From assembly GCA_002007465.1 (NCBI GenBank), contig LNAC01000278.1:1588333-1652332 (forward strand): a stretch of 64,000 nucleotides of DNA, read 5' to 3'. This document shows, one piece after another, positions 12,924 through 24,769 of the stretch; position 1 is the first letter of the stretch, and each line of letters opens with the position of its first letter. Below the pieces are notes generated by a model. It did not search any database, was not told the origin of the DNA, and saw only the letters and a program-made list of their open reading frames with translations. Made by a program: the position numbers and the translations under genes. Origin of the DNA: Ailurus styani. Taxonomy: Eukaryota; Chordata; Mammalia; Carnivora; Ailuridae.

Positions 12924-13128
12924 GGGGTGCCTGGGTGGCTCAGTGGATTAAGCCTCTGCCTTTGGCTTAGGTCATGATATCAGGGTCCTGGGATCGAGCC
13001 CTGCATCAGGCTCTCTGCTCAGCGGAAGGCCTGCTTCCCCTTCTCTCTCTGCCTGCCTCTCTGCCTACTTGTGATCTCTCTCTCTGTCAAATTAGTAAGT
13101 AAAAATCTTAAAAAAAAAAAAAAAAAAA
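12924..13128 (+). mobile_element. SINEC in L1, second copy
   Basis: Starts GGGGTGCCTGGGTGGCTCAG and has a long A tail. The duplication GAAAACAATTCCATT flanks it (ending 12923 and 13144). Confidence 0.93.
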
Positions 13129-14945
13129 AGAAAACAATTCCATTTACAACTGCACCCAAAGTAATAAAATACCTAGGAATAAACGTAACTAAGGAGGTGA
13201 AAGATCTCATCTCTGAAAACTATAAAACACTGATGAAAGAAATTGATGACAACACAAAAAATGGAAAGTCATATCATGATCATGGATTGGAATCATACCA
13301 TTAAAAAGTTCATACTACCCAAGCAATCTAAAGATTCAATGCAACACCATCAAAATACCAACAGCACTATTGACAGAATTAGAATAAATGACCCTAAAAT
13401 TTGTATAAAACCACAAAACACCCCAAATAGACAAAACAATCTTGAGAAAGAACAAAGCTGAAAGTACCACAATTCCAGATTTGAAGATACTACAAAGCTG
13501 TAGTATAAAAAAAGTAAGTTACTGGCACAAAAACAGACTCATAGATCAATGTAACAGAATACAGAGCCCAGAAATAAACCCATGCTTATATGGTCAGTTA
13601 ATCTATGACAAAGGAGGCAAGAATATACAATGGGGAAAAGATAGTCTTTTCAATAAATGGTGCTCGAAAAATTGAACAGCTATATAGAAAATGATGAAAC
13701 TGGACCACTTGCTTAAACCACACATAAAAATAAACTCAAAATGAATTAAAGACCTAAATGTGAGACATGAAACCATAACACTCCTAGAATAAAACACAGG
13801 CAGTAATTTCTTACATATTGGCTGTAGAAACATTTTTCTAGATATGCTTCCTAAGATAAGGGAAACAAAAGCAAAAATAAACTATTAGAATTACGTCAAA
13901 ATAATAAGCTTTTGCACAGCAAAGGAAACCATCAACAAAACAAAAGGCGACCTACTGAATGGGAGAAGATATTTGCAAATGGTATATTCAACAAAGAGTT
14001 AATATCCCCCAAATATAAAGAACTTATACAACTCAACACCAAAACCCCAAATAATATGATTGAAAATGGACAAGGACCTGAAGAGACATTCTTCCAAAGA
14101 AGACAAGCAGATGCCAACAGGCACATGAAAAGATGCTCAACATCAAGGAACTGCGAATCAAAGCCACAATGAGATACCTCCTTCCCCCTGTCAGAATGGC
14201 TTGAATCAAAAATATAAGAAATAACAAAGAGTTGGTGAAGATGTGGAGAAAAAAGAACTCTTTGCACTGTTTGTGGGAAGGCAAAGTGCTGTAGCCACTG
14301 TGGAAAACTGTATGACAATTAACTCAAAATACTAAAAACAGAAAAACCATATGATCCAATAATTCCACTATTGGGTATTTACCCAAAGAAAAGAAAAACA
14401 CTAATTTGAAAGTAAACATGCACCCCATGTTTACTGCAGCATTATTTACAATAGCCGGGATATGGAAGCAACCCAGGGTTCACTGACAGATGAATGGATA
14501 AAAATGATGTGGTATATATACATAAATATGTACACAAACATACACCCACACACAACAGAATATCAGCCATAAAAAGGTATGAAATCTTACCATTTGTGAT
14601 AAGATGGATGGGCCTGGAGAGAATTATGTTAAGTGAAATAAGTCAGACAGAGAAAGACAAATACCATACGATTTCACTTAGATATGAAATCTGACAAACA
14701 AAAAAATTAACAAACAAAAAGCAGGGGTGAGGTACAGGCTTTCAGTTATGGAATGAGTAAGTCATAGGAATAAAACGTACAACATAGGGAATATAGTCAA
14801 CAGTCTTGTAATTGTGTTTTATGGTGACAGATGGTAGCTACACTTCAGGTGAGCATAGCATAATGTATAAACTCATCAAATTATTATGTTGTACACCTGA
14901 AACTAATGTAACATTGTATATAAACTATACTTCAATTATATGGCC

Positions 14946-15674
14946 AAAATCAACAGGACGGGAAACAACAAGTGTTGGAGAGGATATGGAGAAAGGGGAA
15001 CCCTCTTTCACTGTTGGCGGGAATGCAAGTTGGTGCAGCCACTTTGGAAAAGTGTGGAGATTCCTCAAAAAACTAAAATTAGAGCTACCCTATGACCCTG
15101 CAATTGCATTACTCGGTATTAACCCCAAAGATACAGCTGTAGTGAAAAGAAGGGCCATATGTACCCCAATGTTCCTAACAGCAATGTCCACAATCGCCAA
15201 ACTGTGGAAAGAGCCGAGATGCCCTTCAACAGACAAATGGATGAAGAAGATGTGGTCCATATATACAATGGAATATTACTCAGCCATCAGAAAGGATGAA
15301 TACTCAACTTTTATATCAACATGGACAGGTCTGGAGGAGATTATGCTGAGTGAAATGAGTCAAGCACATAAAGTCAATTATCATGTGGTTTCATTTACTT
15401 GTGGAACATAAGGAATAAAATGGAGGACTCTAGGAGAAGGAAAGGAAAAGTGAATTGGTGTAAATTGGAAGGGGAGATGAACCATGAGAGACTGTGGACT
15501 CTAAGAAACAAACTGAGGGTTATGTGGGGTAGGGGGGAAAGGGGATGGGTGAGCCTGGTGGTGGGTATTAAGGAGGGCACATATTGCATGGAGCACTGGG
15601 TGTGGTGCATAAACAATGAATCTTGGATCACTGAAAAAATAAAGTAAGAAAAAATGAAAAAGTAAAAAATAAAT
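14946..15674 (+). mobile_element. L1 3' end, second copy
   Basis: A separate, better preserved L1 3' part attached to the end of the preceding L1. It translates to the ORF2 C-terminus (ALLGINPKDTA, MEYYSAIRKDEY, STWTGLEEIMLSEMSQ) in one open frame up to 15411, followed by the 3' UTR and A-rich end. The frame has no start of its own and is not a host gene. Confidence 0.8.
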
Positions 15675-16470
15675 AAAAGTAAGAGCATATCACTTCTCTA
15701 CCTAAAACCTCCCAATGCCTCCCCATTTCACACAAGGGGGGAAAAAAATCTAAGACTAAAAATGAATCACAAGGTCTTAAAAAAATCTGATCTCGGGATG
15801 CCTGGGTGGCTCAGGTGGTTGTGTCTGCCTTCAGCTCAGGTCATGATCCCAGGGTTCTGGGATCGAGTCCCACAGTGGGCTCCTTGCTCAGTGAGAAGCC
15901 TGCTTCTCCCTCTGTCTGCTGCTCCCCCTGCTTGTGCTCTCTTCTCTTTCTCTCTCTGACAAATAAATACATAAAATCTTAAAAAAAAAATCTGATCTCT
16001 GTATCCTCACACTAACTTCTGTGGGCTCATAATGTACTCAGCTCTTTCTCCCTTACTTTGCTTTGGTCAATTTGACCTCTGTTATTTAAAAAACATGCCA
16101 GGTACAGCCCCACCTCAGGTTCTTCTTTGCAGTTACTATTTCCTCTCTAAGAATTCTCTTTTCCCAGATGGCTTTATACCTTCACTTCCCTTTCAGGTCT
16201 TTTTTCAAATGCCACTTTCCTGGCCACTTTGCCTAAAATTGCAACTTCCCTCTAACCCCCTCAATATTCTGTATTCCCTTCCTCTGCTTTAGTTTTCTCC
16301 TTAGCATTTAATGCTAATACACTATACATTTTACTCGATTATCTTGTTTATTGTCTCCCCTTCGGAATGCAAGCACCATCAGGGAAGAGATTCTTATATG
16401 TTTTAACTACTATATCATTAACATTCAGAAAATACTCAATAAGTATTATTAAATAAATGAATGAATGCTA
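15675..16470 (+). repeat. Ancient LINE 3' end, right part
   Basis: Continues the element broken at 10455: CCTAAAACCTCCCAATGCCT, TTTCAAATGCCACTTTCCTG, TTATTGTCTCCCCTTCGGAA and an AATAAATGAATGAATG end, in the expected order. It is interrupted by a SINEC at 15795-15990. Confidence 0.55.
15795..15990 (+). mobile_element. SINEC
   Basis: Starts GGGATGCCTGGGTGGCTCAG, ends in an A run and is flanked by AAATCTGATCTC (ending 15794 and 15999). Confidence 0.92.
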
Positions 16471-16479
16471 AATATGTAT

Positions 16480-18600
16480 TTATGAGGGAAAAAAAATTCA
16501 ATCTCAAATTCTAAATGCAGAATGCATTCAAAGGAAGGTCAAAACCAAAACATATTCTCAGGCAAACAAAAACCATGGAAAGAATAAATCACTTATAGAC
16601 CTTCCACAGAAGAATAAAAGATATATTCTGAAAGAAAGACATTGGGTCCAAAAGGAAGGAGTAGCAAGAATAAGCAGAGAAAATAAATCTAAATAAGCAC
16701 TGACTGTATAAAACAATAACAGTAATAAGTAATTTGGGTGGTATAAAAACAAGATAGAACCAAAACACAAAACAATAATACGTAAGATGGGAAGAGGTGT
16801 TTATAGTTAAAATATTCTAAAAGCCTTGTTTTTCAGGAGGAGAATGGAGATATTAAGTTTTTGACTTTAAGCTAGGTAACCATGAGACAATGTAAGAAAA
16901 ATGTCTTGGAGAATAGAATAATTTCCATTCCAGGAGAAGGGAAAACGGGAGGATAAAGAAACCTCACTTAATCCAAACAGAAGACAGAAAAGGAGGATAA
17001 AAAGTTTCAAAGTATGGTAAGTAGAAAGACCCAAATAAAATAGCAGAAACAAATCTAATACATTAATAATCACAATAAATGTGCATGTACCAAATGTGCT
17101 AGTTAAGGGACAATGATTCTTGGTTTTGAATTTTCAAAATTGTGTTATATGTCATTTAAAGAAGATACACCTAAAACACAACCACCAAAAGGTAAACATA
17201 AAGAGATGGACAAAGATACGCCATGTGAACACTACAGCACAGATTACAAAAGTGTAAGAGAGTATTATGAAAATATTTATGCCAACACATTTGTAAACTC
17301 ATAAAAAATAGATATATCCCTAGAAAAATATCTTAGCAAAATTGACATAAGAACAAACAGGATGCCTAAAGAGTTTATAACCATGACAAAAAGAACACAT
17401 CAGGGCCAGGTCTTTTTATACACAAGTTCTACAGAATTTAAAAAGTAACTCCAAATTTATACAAATTCCTTCTCAAAACAAGAAGTTGTATATTCACATA
17501 ATCAGATTAGTGTAACCTTGATACCAAAACTAAAGAACAGCACAAGAAAGGAAAAGTACAGGGCAATCTCACTCATGAACATTAATGAAATTCTTCCTAA
17601 ATAATATACTTGCAAACAAAATCTAGCAATGTGTTAAAATGTAACTCACTACGAAGAAACTGGGTTTATTCCAAGAATCCAACAATAGTTCATACCCACG
17701 AAAACAGATAAGATGTAATTGCCCATGAAAACAGATAAGATGGGAAAAACAATACGATCATCTGAGATAAAGAAAAGATATTTAATAAAAATCAACAATC
17801 AAATACTATTTAAAATTAAAATCTTGGCAAATTTTTAAAATCAAAAAGACTATAAGGATGACTGCTACACCGCTTTTATTAGTTACTGTTCTGGAAGTTC
17901 TAAAAACAAAATGAGAAAAAGAAATAAAAGGTGTAAAGATTAGAAAGAATTATAATCATTACTATTTGCAGATAATATTATCTTTGTAGATAACATAAAA
18001 GTGTACAAATGACTGGAATTAATTAGTGTGTGGCAAGGTGGTTCTTTTAAGATCACTATACTCAAATCAATTATATTTCTATATACTGCAACATAGGAAA
18101 TCCCCTTAAAAGGTATATCGCTTACAATAATATGACAATACAAGATACACAGAATAAAAACAACAAAAAATACGCAACTCTTATGAAAATTAGAAATGGT
18201 ACTGAAAAGCATTTAAGGAAACCTAAATAATGCAGAGACAGATGATGCCCCTGGATAGGAAGATATCATCATATAGATTTAAGTTCTCCTCAAACTGATG
18301 CATTGATTCAGTTCAATTAAAATAAAAATTTTAACATGTTTCTTTGTGAACTTGCCAAAGCTAACTCAAAAATCCATGTGAAAAAAGAAAGAATCCCTAA
18401 GACACTTCTGAAGAGTAAGACTATGGGAGCTTGATATTAGGAATAGAAAAACCAACCAGTCAATAAAGAAGAAAGTTCACATACAGATTTTTACATACAG
18501 AGAAACTTGATATATCAGTGATAGCATTGCAGATAAGTGAAAAAAGGAGTATTCAATAAATAGTCCTGACCCAGGACTGGTACCTGCTGGTACCTACTAT
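16480..18600 (+). repeat. Old, decayed L1
   Basis: A heavily mutated L1 ORF2 region. Recognisable scraps are CACAACCACCAAAAGG, GAAAATATTTATGCCAACAC, ACCTTGATACCAAAACTAAA and CAAAAATCCATGTGAAA, in ORF2 order on the plus strand. Boundaries are approximate. A 26-base tandem duplication lies at 17695-17742. Confidence 0.6.
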
Positions 18601-19129
18601 ACTAGACATTTCAGATCTGATTGTTCAATATTCTTGGCTAATAAGGGCTCTGCCAGCAAATGTAGTGATCACTACTGATTTCTTCAACATGACTCCTTTT
18701 CCCCAGTCTTGTGAGCTCCATGGAAGGTATAATGGATAGCTGTCTAGGGTGCTGCAGGTACAACTCCCCTCAGCTGTAGTGAAAAAAGAGAAGAGTAAGT
18801 GGATTCCTCCCTTGAAAAAAACTTGGTGGGAAGGGTCTCTCCACCTGGCTTCTCCCCCAAGTGCAGCATATGGCATAGCCAGCAGGAAGGACAACAGGCA
18901 TGCATGTTCATGCTGCTACCCTCAATGTCTTCCTCTGCATCTCTGATGGAAACTCTTCCCAGCTTCAGATTCATGAGTAGAGACACTTTTAGGAATGACA
19001 TAGTATTTTTTCCTCTAAAAACGGTTACAATGCCCCAGCAGTAAATTAATTGATGAGAGAAAGTAATCTAACAGTGATACCACTTTGATAGTAAGACAAA
19101 ATAACGGCATTTTAAAAATTCAAAATCTT

Positions 19130-19289
19130 GGGGTGCCTGGGTGGCTCAGTGGGTTAAAGTCTCTGTCTTCGGCTTAGGTCATGATCTCAGGGTCCTGGGA
19201 TCAAGCCCCGCATCACCCCCTCTCCCTCTGCCTGCCTCTGCCTACTTGTGATCTCTCTCTGTCAAATAAATAAATAAAATCTTTTAAAA
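19130..19289 (+). mobile_element. SINEC with internal deletion
   Basis: Starts GGGGTGCCTGGGTGGCTCAG but lacks the usual GGGCTCTCTGCTCAGCAGGG block. Flanked by AAAATTCAAAATCTT-type repeats (about 19115-19129 and 19289-19303). Confidence 0.9.
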
Positions 19290-19325
19290 AAATTCAAAAT
19301 CTTTGGCTTTTGTATTAAAGTGAAT

Positions 19326-19738
19326 CAAAACTTGTATGGACCTAGATGTTGAGTAAAACATGTCAGACAGAGAAAGACAACGATTTCACTTATAATGGAA
19401 TCTAAAAACCAAAATAAACAAACAAAGCAGAAACAGACCCATAGAAACAGAGAAAAACTGGTGTCTGCCAGAGAGAGAGGGTGAGGGGATGGGCAAAATG
19501 GATGAAGGGGAGTGGGAGGTACAGGGTTCCAGTTATGGAACATGTAGGTCACGGGAATAAAAAGTTATAGCATAGGGAATACAGTCAATGGTATTATAAT
19601 AGTGTTGTATGGTGACACATGGGAGCTATACTTGTGGGGAGCACCGAATAATGCATAGAGCTGTCATATCACTATGTTGTATACCTGAACCTAATGTAAC
19701 ATTGTGTGTCAGCTAGACTTCAATTAATAAATAAATAA
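19326..19738 (+). mobile_element. L1 3' end
   Basis: Contains TCAGACAGAGAAAGACAACG, GGTCACGGGAATAAAA and ACTATGTTGTATACCTGAAC, typical carnivore L1 3' UTR. It is flanked by the 12-base duplication ATTAAAGTGAAT (19314-19325 and 19739-19750). Confidence 0.85.
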
Positions 19739-19799
19739 ATTAAAGTGAATGACACCCAACTTACAGGGTTCTAAAGTGCCTATAACAATCTTCCTATAG

Positions 19800-19985
19800 G
19801 GGCCCCTGGGCGGTTCAGTTGGTTAATGTCTAACTCTTGATTTTGGCTCAGGTCATGATCTCAGAGTCCTGACATTGAGCCCCTGATGAGTCCATGCTGA
19901 GCATGGAGACTGTTTAAGATGCTCTCTCTCTCCCTCTGCCCCTCCCTCCACTCTCAAAAAAACCCCCCAAAACAAACCCCACAAT
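19800..19985 (+). mobile_element. SINEC, diverged
   Basis: GGGGCCCCTGGGCGGTTCAG head and CTCTCTCTCCCTCTGCCCC tail region, with more substitutions than its neighbours. It ends in an A/C-rich stretch. Confidence 0.75.
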
Positions 19986-19999
19986 TTTCCTGTAGATAA

Positions 20000-20595
20000 C
20001 AATCTTCCAAATATTTCATTAAACTATGAAATTCAGCAAATAGACAATACAGCTGCTGATGGACCTGCAGGGAAATAGTCAGTATGTATGCTAAATTAAA
20101 ATCGGAGCCTCTAATTGGATGCAATTTCAGAAAGAAGAATATATACGCAATTGGGTAAAAAGATACTTGTTCTTTATCTTGAAAACAATAACTAATTGCA
20201 ATTATTCAACTTTTATATTTAAGTAGTCTTTATCACTGCTAAATTATAATACTATATTCCACTTGTGTAAAAAAATCACCATTGTATTCTCCAAATTCTC
20301 CACCAATTCTAATATACACTCTAAGAGATTCAATCACATTTTTAGTCTCTGATGCCTTGAAAAATCCCCAAAGCCTTCTTTCCCACTTAGTTTTTAGAAT
20401 TGGAAAAGAATGCACAAAAGAGTCAGAGTGGCCTATGCAGAAAAAGTTTTCGAGAGGACACATTTAGGTAAGTGCCACATATTAGGTGGACCTTGTTTAT
20501 ACTTCTGGGTCTCCATTTTCTCATTTGTAAAGTAAGGATGGTATTATCTATCTTGCATATTATTAAAAGGATCAATTACACACACAGGGATGAAG
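20000..20595. other. No recognised feature
   Basis: AT-rich unique-looking intronic sequence between a SINEC and an LTR. I see no gene or clear repeat. Confidence 0.5.
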
Positions 20596-20599
20596 AGTG

Positions 20600-21018
20600 A
20601 ACCCTCGAAATTCCTGTCAATCTAGAATCTGTCTGTGTGACCTGATTTGGAAAAAGATCTTATGGATGGAATCAAGTTAAGATGAGGTCATAGTGAAAGA
20701 GTCTGGGCCCTATATCCAATGACTGTGTCTTTATGAGAAGGGAATGTGAAGACAGAGATACAGAAATGGCCCTATGACAATGGAGGCAGAGATTAAAATG
20801 ATGCTGCTATAAGCCAAGGAATGCCGAGGAGTGTTGGCAACCATCAGAAGCTAGGAAGAGGCAAAGAAGAATTCTCCCCTAGGGCCTTCAGAGAGAACAT
20901 GGCCCAGCTGAATCCTTGATTTCAGATTTCTAGCCTCCGGAACTGTGAGAATACATTTCTGCCTTTAGTCACCCAGTCTGTGGTACTTTGTTACAGAGGC
21001 CATAAGAAACAAATACAA
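20600..21018 (+). mobile_element. MaLR-type LTR (MLT1-like)
   Basis: Segments in MaLR order: GACCTGATTTGGAAAAAG, ATCAAGTTAAGATGAGGTCA, TTTCTAGCCTCCGGAACTG and GTGGTACTTTGTTACAGAGG. An old insertion shared by many mammals; the exact subfamily is uncertain. Confidence 0.6.
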
Positions 21019-21170
21019 TATTGATTCCTAAAACAGAAATGAAGCATTTGGCTTATCCCCCACGTAGAAAAAACATCCATAGCATTTTGTTATGGCTGAA
21101 TGACAGGCAGATTCTGCTCTTGTTTGACATGGAATCTCCAAGAATAAACTTTTTTGTTAGGGATCATTTA

Positions 21171-21378
21171 ATTTTTTTAAAAATTTTAAAAGGCTTTTAT
21201 TTATTTATTTGAGAGAGAGAGAGAAAGAGCATGAGAGGGGGAAAAGGTCAGAGAGAGAAGCAGACCCCCCACGTAGCTGGGAGCCCGATGCGGGACTTGA
21301 TCCCAGGACTCCGGGATCATGACCTGAGCCGAAGGCAGTTGCTCAACCAACTAAGCCACCCAGGTGCCCCTGTTAGAT
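21171..21378 (-). mobile_element. SINEC
   Basis: Minus-strand copy ending in the plus strand with AACTAAGCCACCCAGGTGCC. Flanked by TTGTTAGGGATCATTT (about 21154-21169 and 21382-21397). Confidence 0.9.
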
Positions 21379-21901
21379 CCCTTGTTAGGGATCATTTTAA
21401 AAGTGACCAAAACTCAACTAAAACAGACTTTAAAAAGGCCTGGAGGCAGGGTGGGGTGAGGAGAAGAGAGAAGAAATGAAGGGGAGTTGGAGAGGGGTGA
21501 TATTAGTGGATCCTGAATTTCCCACACAGATGCAGCTGGACCTCTGGAGTTACTGAAGGCAGGACTCACTACCTGGTTTCTCATTTTACTCTTCCTGCAT
21601 ATTAACATCATTCTTTTCCCCAACGGTAGTCTATCTTTACCCACCAGATGAAAACATGACTTCCAGCAGCTCCCAAATTTTATGTTCTATAGTTTGTCCC
21701 CAAGGAAGACTGCCTCCATTTTCTGGGTCCCCAAGTCCAAAAAGCCCAGAGAAATACTGAGTAGCCTGAGCTGGGTCAGCTTCCACTCCTGAACTACCTG
21801 TTGCCGCACCGTGGCTGGGCAGGTACCAGAGCGAGGGAGGGATGGAGACAATCTATACAATGAACAGCTCTGGTTTCCTTCCTTGCTAAAGAAGTAGTTT
21901 C

Positions 21902-22114
21902 TTTTTTTTTTTTTTTTTTTACAGATTTTATTTATTTATTTGACACAGAGAGAGAGATTACAAGTAGGCAGAGAGGCAGGCAGAGAGACAGGGAAAGGAG
22001 GAAGCAGGCTCCCTGCTGAGCAGAGAGCCCGATGCGGGCCTCGATCCCAGGACGCTGAGATCATGACCTGAGCTGAAAGCAGAGGCTTTAACCCACTGAG
22101 CCACCCAGGCACCC
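21902..22114 (-). mobile_element. SINEC, young
   Basis: Full length on the minus strand, flanked by TAAAGAAGTAGTTTC (21887-21901 and 22115-22129). It shares the variant CCCAGGACGCTGAG with the copy at 52259, so both belong to one recent subfamily. Confidence 0.93.
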
Positions 22115-22439
22115 TAAAGAAGTAGTTTCACTTTTGTCCTTTTACCCTTAATTCTGACCAAAATGCTAAACTGAAGTGAGCAACCAGAGGCAGAGAATTT
22201 GAAAGGAAGATAAAAATATGATTTGAAGAATAAGTAGTAGTCATAGATACATCATCAAGAAATGCAATACATTGATAAAGAAGTCTAGTGAAGAGCCAAT
22301 AAGCATATGAACTGGACGCTTTATGTAAGTTTCAATTTTTCTAGTTACAAAGAACTGAAAAACAATTTCCCCTATTTAAAAGAATAAAAGAGAATAGAAG
22401 AAATTAAGCTACCACTTGAAGATGTATTTAAAAGAAATT

Positions 22440-22645
22440 CTTTTTTTTTTTTTTTAAGATTTTATTTATTTTATTTGACAGAGAGAGAGAGAGATCACAA
22501 GTAGGCAGAGAGGCAGGCAGAGGGAAAGGGGGAACCAGGCTCCCTGCCGAGCAGGGAGCCTGACATGGCCTCAATCCCAGGACCCTGAGATCATGACCTG
22601 AGCCGAAGGCACAGGCTTTAACCCACTGAGCCACCCAGGCGCCCT
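22440..22645 (-). mobile_element. SINEC, young
   Basis: Full-length minus-strand copy, flanked by AAAGAAATTCTT (ending about 22442 and 22658). It lies about 170 bases past the ALG14 exon 2 donor. Confidence 0.93.
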
Positions 22646-22813
22646 CAAAGAAATTCTTATCTTTTGGTCATAGAGGAAATATATTTCGTCAGCAATAAAC
22701 ATTTCCCTGCCCTGTGTGGGCAGGGCACTCAGGTGCCATGAGATTGTTTCCAGAGATGATTCACCTCAGTATTCAACTTTTTAACTGTCTTAGAAATAGA
22801 AATGATCACTTAC

Positions 22814-22965
22814 CATGGTACTGGGGTCTCTATCAGCTCGATTTTGTTCAAAAGAATTTATTTTCTGGGCACTCATTTCATCAGTATCGGCAATGATATA
22901 ATGTCTAGGAGAGTAAGCATTGGACAGGTTCTCAAGCAGCCTCAGGATCTCAGTGGTGTGACCAC
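22814..22965 (-). CDS. ALG14: ALG14 exon 2
   Basis: This 152-base exon continues exon 1 in frame and encodes residues 46-96. It begins with the second half of the GSGGHTTE glycine loop, followed by EILRLLENLSNAYSPRHY, an IADTDEMSA segment and RADRDPS, all characteristic of mammalian ALG14. The acceptor is a T-rich tract ending TTTTTTCCAG and the donor is ATG|GTAAGT, so it ends in phase 0. No frameshift or stop is present. The remaining roughly 120 residues, including the later conserved CNGPG-type segment, were not found further left and are presumed to lie outside the window. An L1 3' fragment begins 38 bases upstream of the acceptor. The identification rests on family knowledge of the protein and on matching exon phases, and I consider it secure. 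Confidence 0.95.
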
Positions 22966-23003
22966 CTGGAAAAAATATTGGAAGGCCTAAGATTAAGAAA
23001 CCC

Positions 23004-23183
23004 ACAGTGTAGTTACCAGAGGGAGGTGGGTGAGGGGGATGGGTGAAATAGGTGATGGGGATTAAGGAGGGCACTTATCATGAGCACCCAGTGTTGTATG
23101 GAAGTATTCAATCACTACATTGTACACCTGAAACTAACATTATACTATGTTAACTACCTGGAATTTAAATAAAAACTTAAAAA
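23004..23183 (+). mobile_element. Short L1 3' end next to ALG14 exon 2
   Basis: A 180-base L1 3' end (GGGTGAAATAGGTGATGGGG, GTACACCTGAAACTAAC, A-rich tail) flanked by AAGAAACCC (22995-23003 and 23184-23192). Relative to ALG14 it is antisense, with its near edge 38 bases upstream of the exon 2 acceptor, about where a branch point would be. Confidence 0.85.
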
Positions 23184-23389
23184 AAGAAACCCCCAATGGA
23201 CATATCTATTTGACTATGTTATACTAATGTCATGTTTTATGTATTTCTCAATAGGTGAAAGAACATTTAGAAATAATTATCTATGCACTTGTATAAATAC
23301 TACTTTTATATGGGGGAAGAGGATAGTAACTGTATAAAAATAAAACTGGCACTAGCAGTAGGTACTAAGGAGCACAAAGAAGTATAAGA

Positions 23390-23780
23390 CACAACTCCTG
23401 TTATCAAGAAGCCTGGCAGGAGAGGGGAAAGACACACAGACATTTAAAGAGTGATGCAAGAAGACAGCATGCAAAATTTAAATGGGGGCAGAGGTGAGGC
23501 AAGCAAATGGTTATGAAAGACCAACCCTGTAAGAGGAAAAGAGGAAGGGAAATCCCTGGTAAAGGCTGAGAGGATTTGAAAGGTGAAGCTAATGGACAGA
23601 TAGGAGTAGGGAGGCAACTGGCCAGGAGTGGGATGATTAGGACATGAGATGGCAAGAGCTGAGATGTGTGTTCAAGAACTGGTGGAATAGTGTGAAGAAG
23701 GATGAGGGTGAAATCAGATCAGGAAAGTAGCCTGGAAAATGGAAAGATGGTCACTGGGCCACTGAAGGTTTCTGTGCTGA
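23390..23780. repeat. Possible old LINE, purine-rich
   Basis: A purine-rich stretch on the plus strand similar in style to minus-oriented old LINE 3' ends elsewhere in the window. Weak assignment. Confidence 0.25.
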
Positions 23781-24769
23781 AGAAGTAATGTCAAGGAGGC
23801 GTGAGCACTGACCCGCAGGGCTTGGGGCTTCCTAAGGATGACTTCCGTTCAGCAATGTAACCCCAGCTCCTAAGAGAGGTCTCAGCACACCACGGGTCAT
23901 CAAATATTTAGCAGCTTCACCAAACAACTGTTCAAAATTTGAAAGTGTACAATCTCCAAAATTTTAATACTTTAATTTCAAAACAATGAATTTAAAAATT
24001 GACTGTGTACACTGAGGTTTCCTTTGGGAAAAAAAAAGCCCAAAAGAACATCAACCTCTCATGTTAACTGTAGAGCATTTAAGCAAAGCAATCAAACTCC
24101 TTCTCAATGAGCCCTATCACACCCATTTCATTTCACTTCACACTCTCTCAGCCTCAGCCAGGTTGATGTCCTGAACATTCTCTGTACTCACTTATTTGTT
24201 ACCTCCTGCTTGCCTCTGGTCACAGTGTCCCTCCCATCTACGAAACTCTCCCCCACCGTTACTATTGTGAGAAAGCACTTTCAGTAGTGACACAGTGAAC
24301 ATACAGAAGGACAATCAAGCAAATCGTGTGGTTTCTCCCAATGCATGTATTTTCTTATAGTAGAAAGGGAAGGATTACTCTCTAGGTTCCAGAAGAATCA
24401 AATATAAAAATAAAATTGGCATAGATCACGTGTGAGGAGGAATTAGAATACTTTATAACTTGTCACCCATCTTCTTGTCTGGGGCATGCAATTTACACAT
24501 CTGATTTATACTCATTTTAGTATTTTTGTTTTTAGCCTTGAGAAAATGTGGTTTGCAAAGTAGGTACTTGTTTTCACAGCTGGACCAATTAAGGATAAAA
24601 AGGATAATATCCACATTTTCCACTGCAATTAAAACTTCATTATACCTGCTCTAACAGTCTTTTCTTCTTTTAAAAGGAAACATTTACTAAATGCATTCTT
24701 TGAAGATTTAACCTTGCCATTAAAATGAGGAGCTTTGTCTTCCATTTTACTCTTTTATTAAGATAGATT

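Larger units (their letters stand above)
10456..14945 (+). mobile_element. L1 fragment, dead ORF2
   Basis: A 5'-truncated L1 that starts inside ORF2 and runs to the 3' end. Recognisable translations include [42 protein letters not shown] and HHNQVGFI of the reverse transcriptase. It is inactive. The catalytic F(A/Y)DD position reads FTDG at 12749-12760, many frameshifts and stops are present, and it is split by an LTR (11113-11890) and two SINECs (12353-12540, 12924-13128). It lies inside an older LINE and inside ALG14 intron 2. Confidence 0.85.
1..22813 (-). other. ALG14: ALG14 intron 2, partial
   Basis: Sequence downstream of the exon 2 donor on the minus strand. I looked for the rest of ALG14 (segments such as YYIHRIPRSREVQQSW and VLCNGPGTC) and did not recognise it, so the intron probably runs off the left edge; a translated search would be needed to exclude a missed short exon. 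The interval is mostly repeats, listed separately. Stretches 1-3529 (apart from a CA tract), 4360-5330, 7810-9960 and 18600-19110 hold nothing I can identify. Confidence 0.75.

Noticed and set aside
14812..15411. A 199-codon open frame
   Set aside because: Its C-terminal part is the end of L1 ORF2 and its N-terminal part is L1 3' UTR read in frame by chance. It is not a host gene.
22790..23074. Reading the whole 94-codon frame around ALG14 exon 2 as coding
   Set aside because: Only 22814-22965 is exon. The N-terminal part is intron and L1 tail, and the last residues come from intron 2 past the GTAAGT donor.
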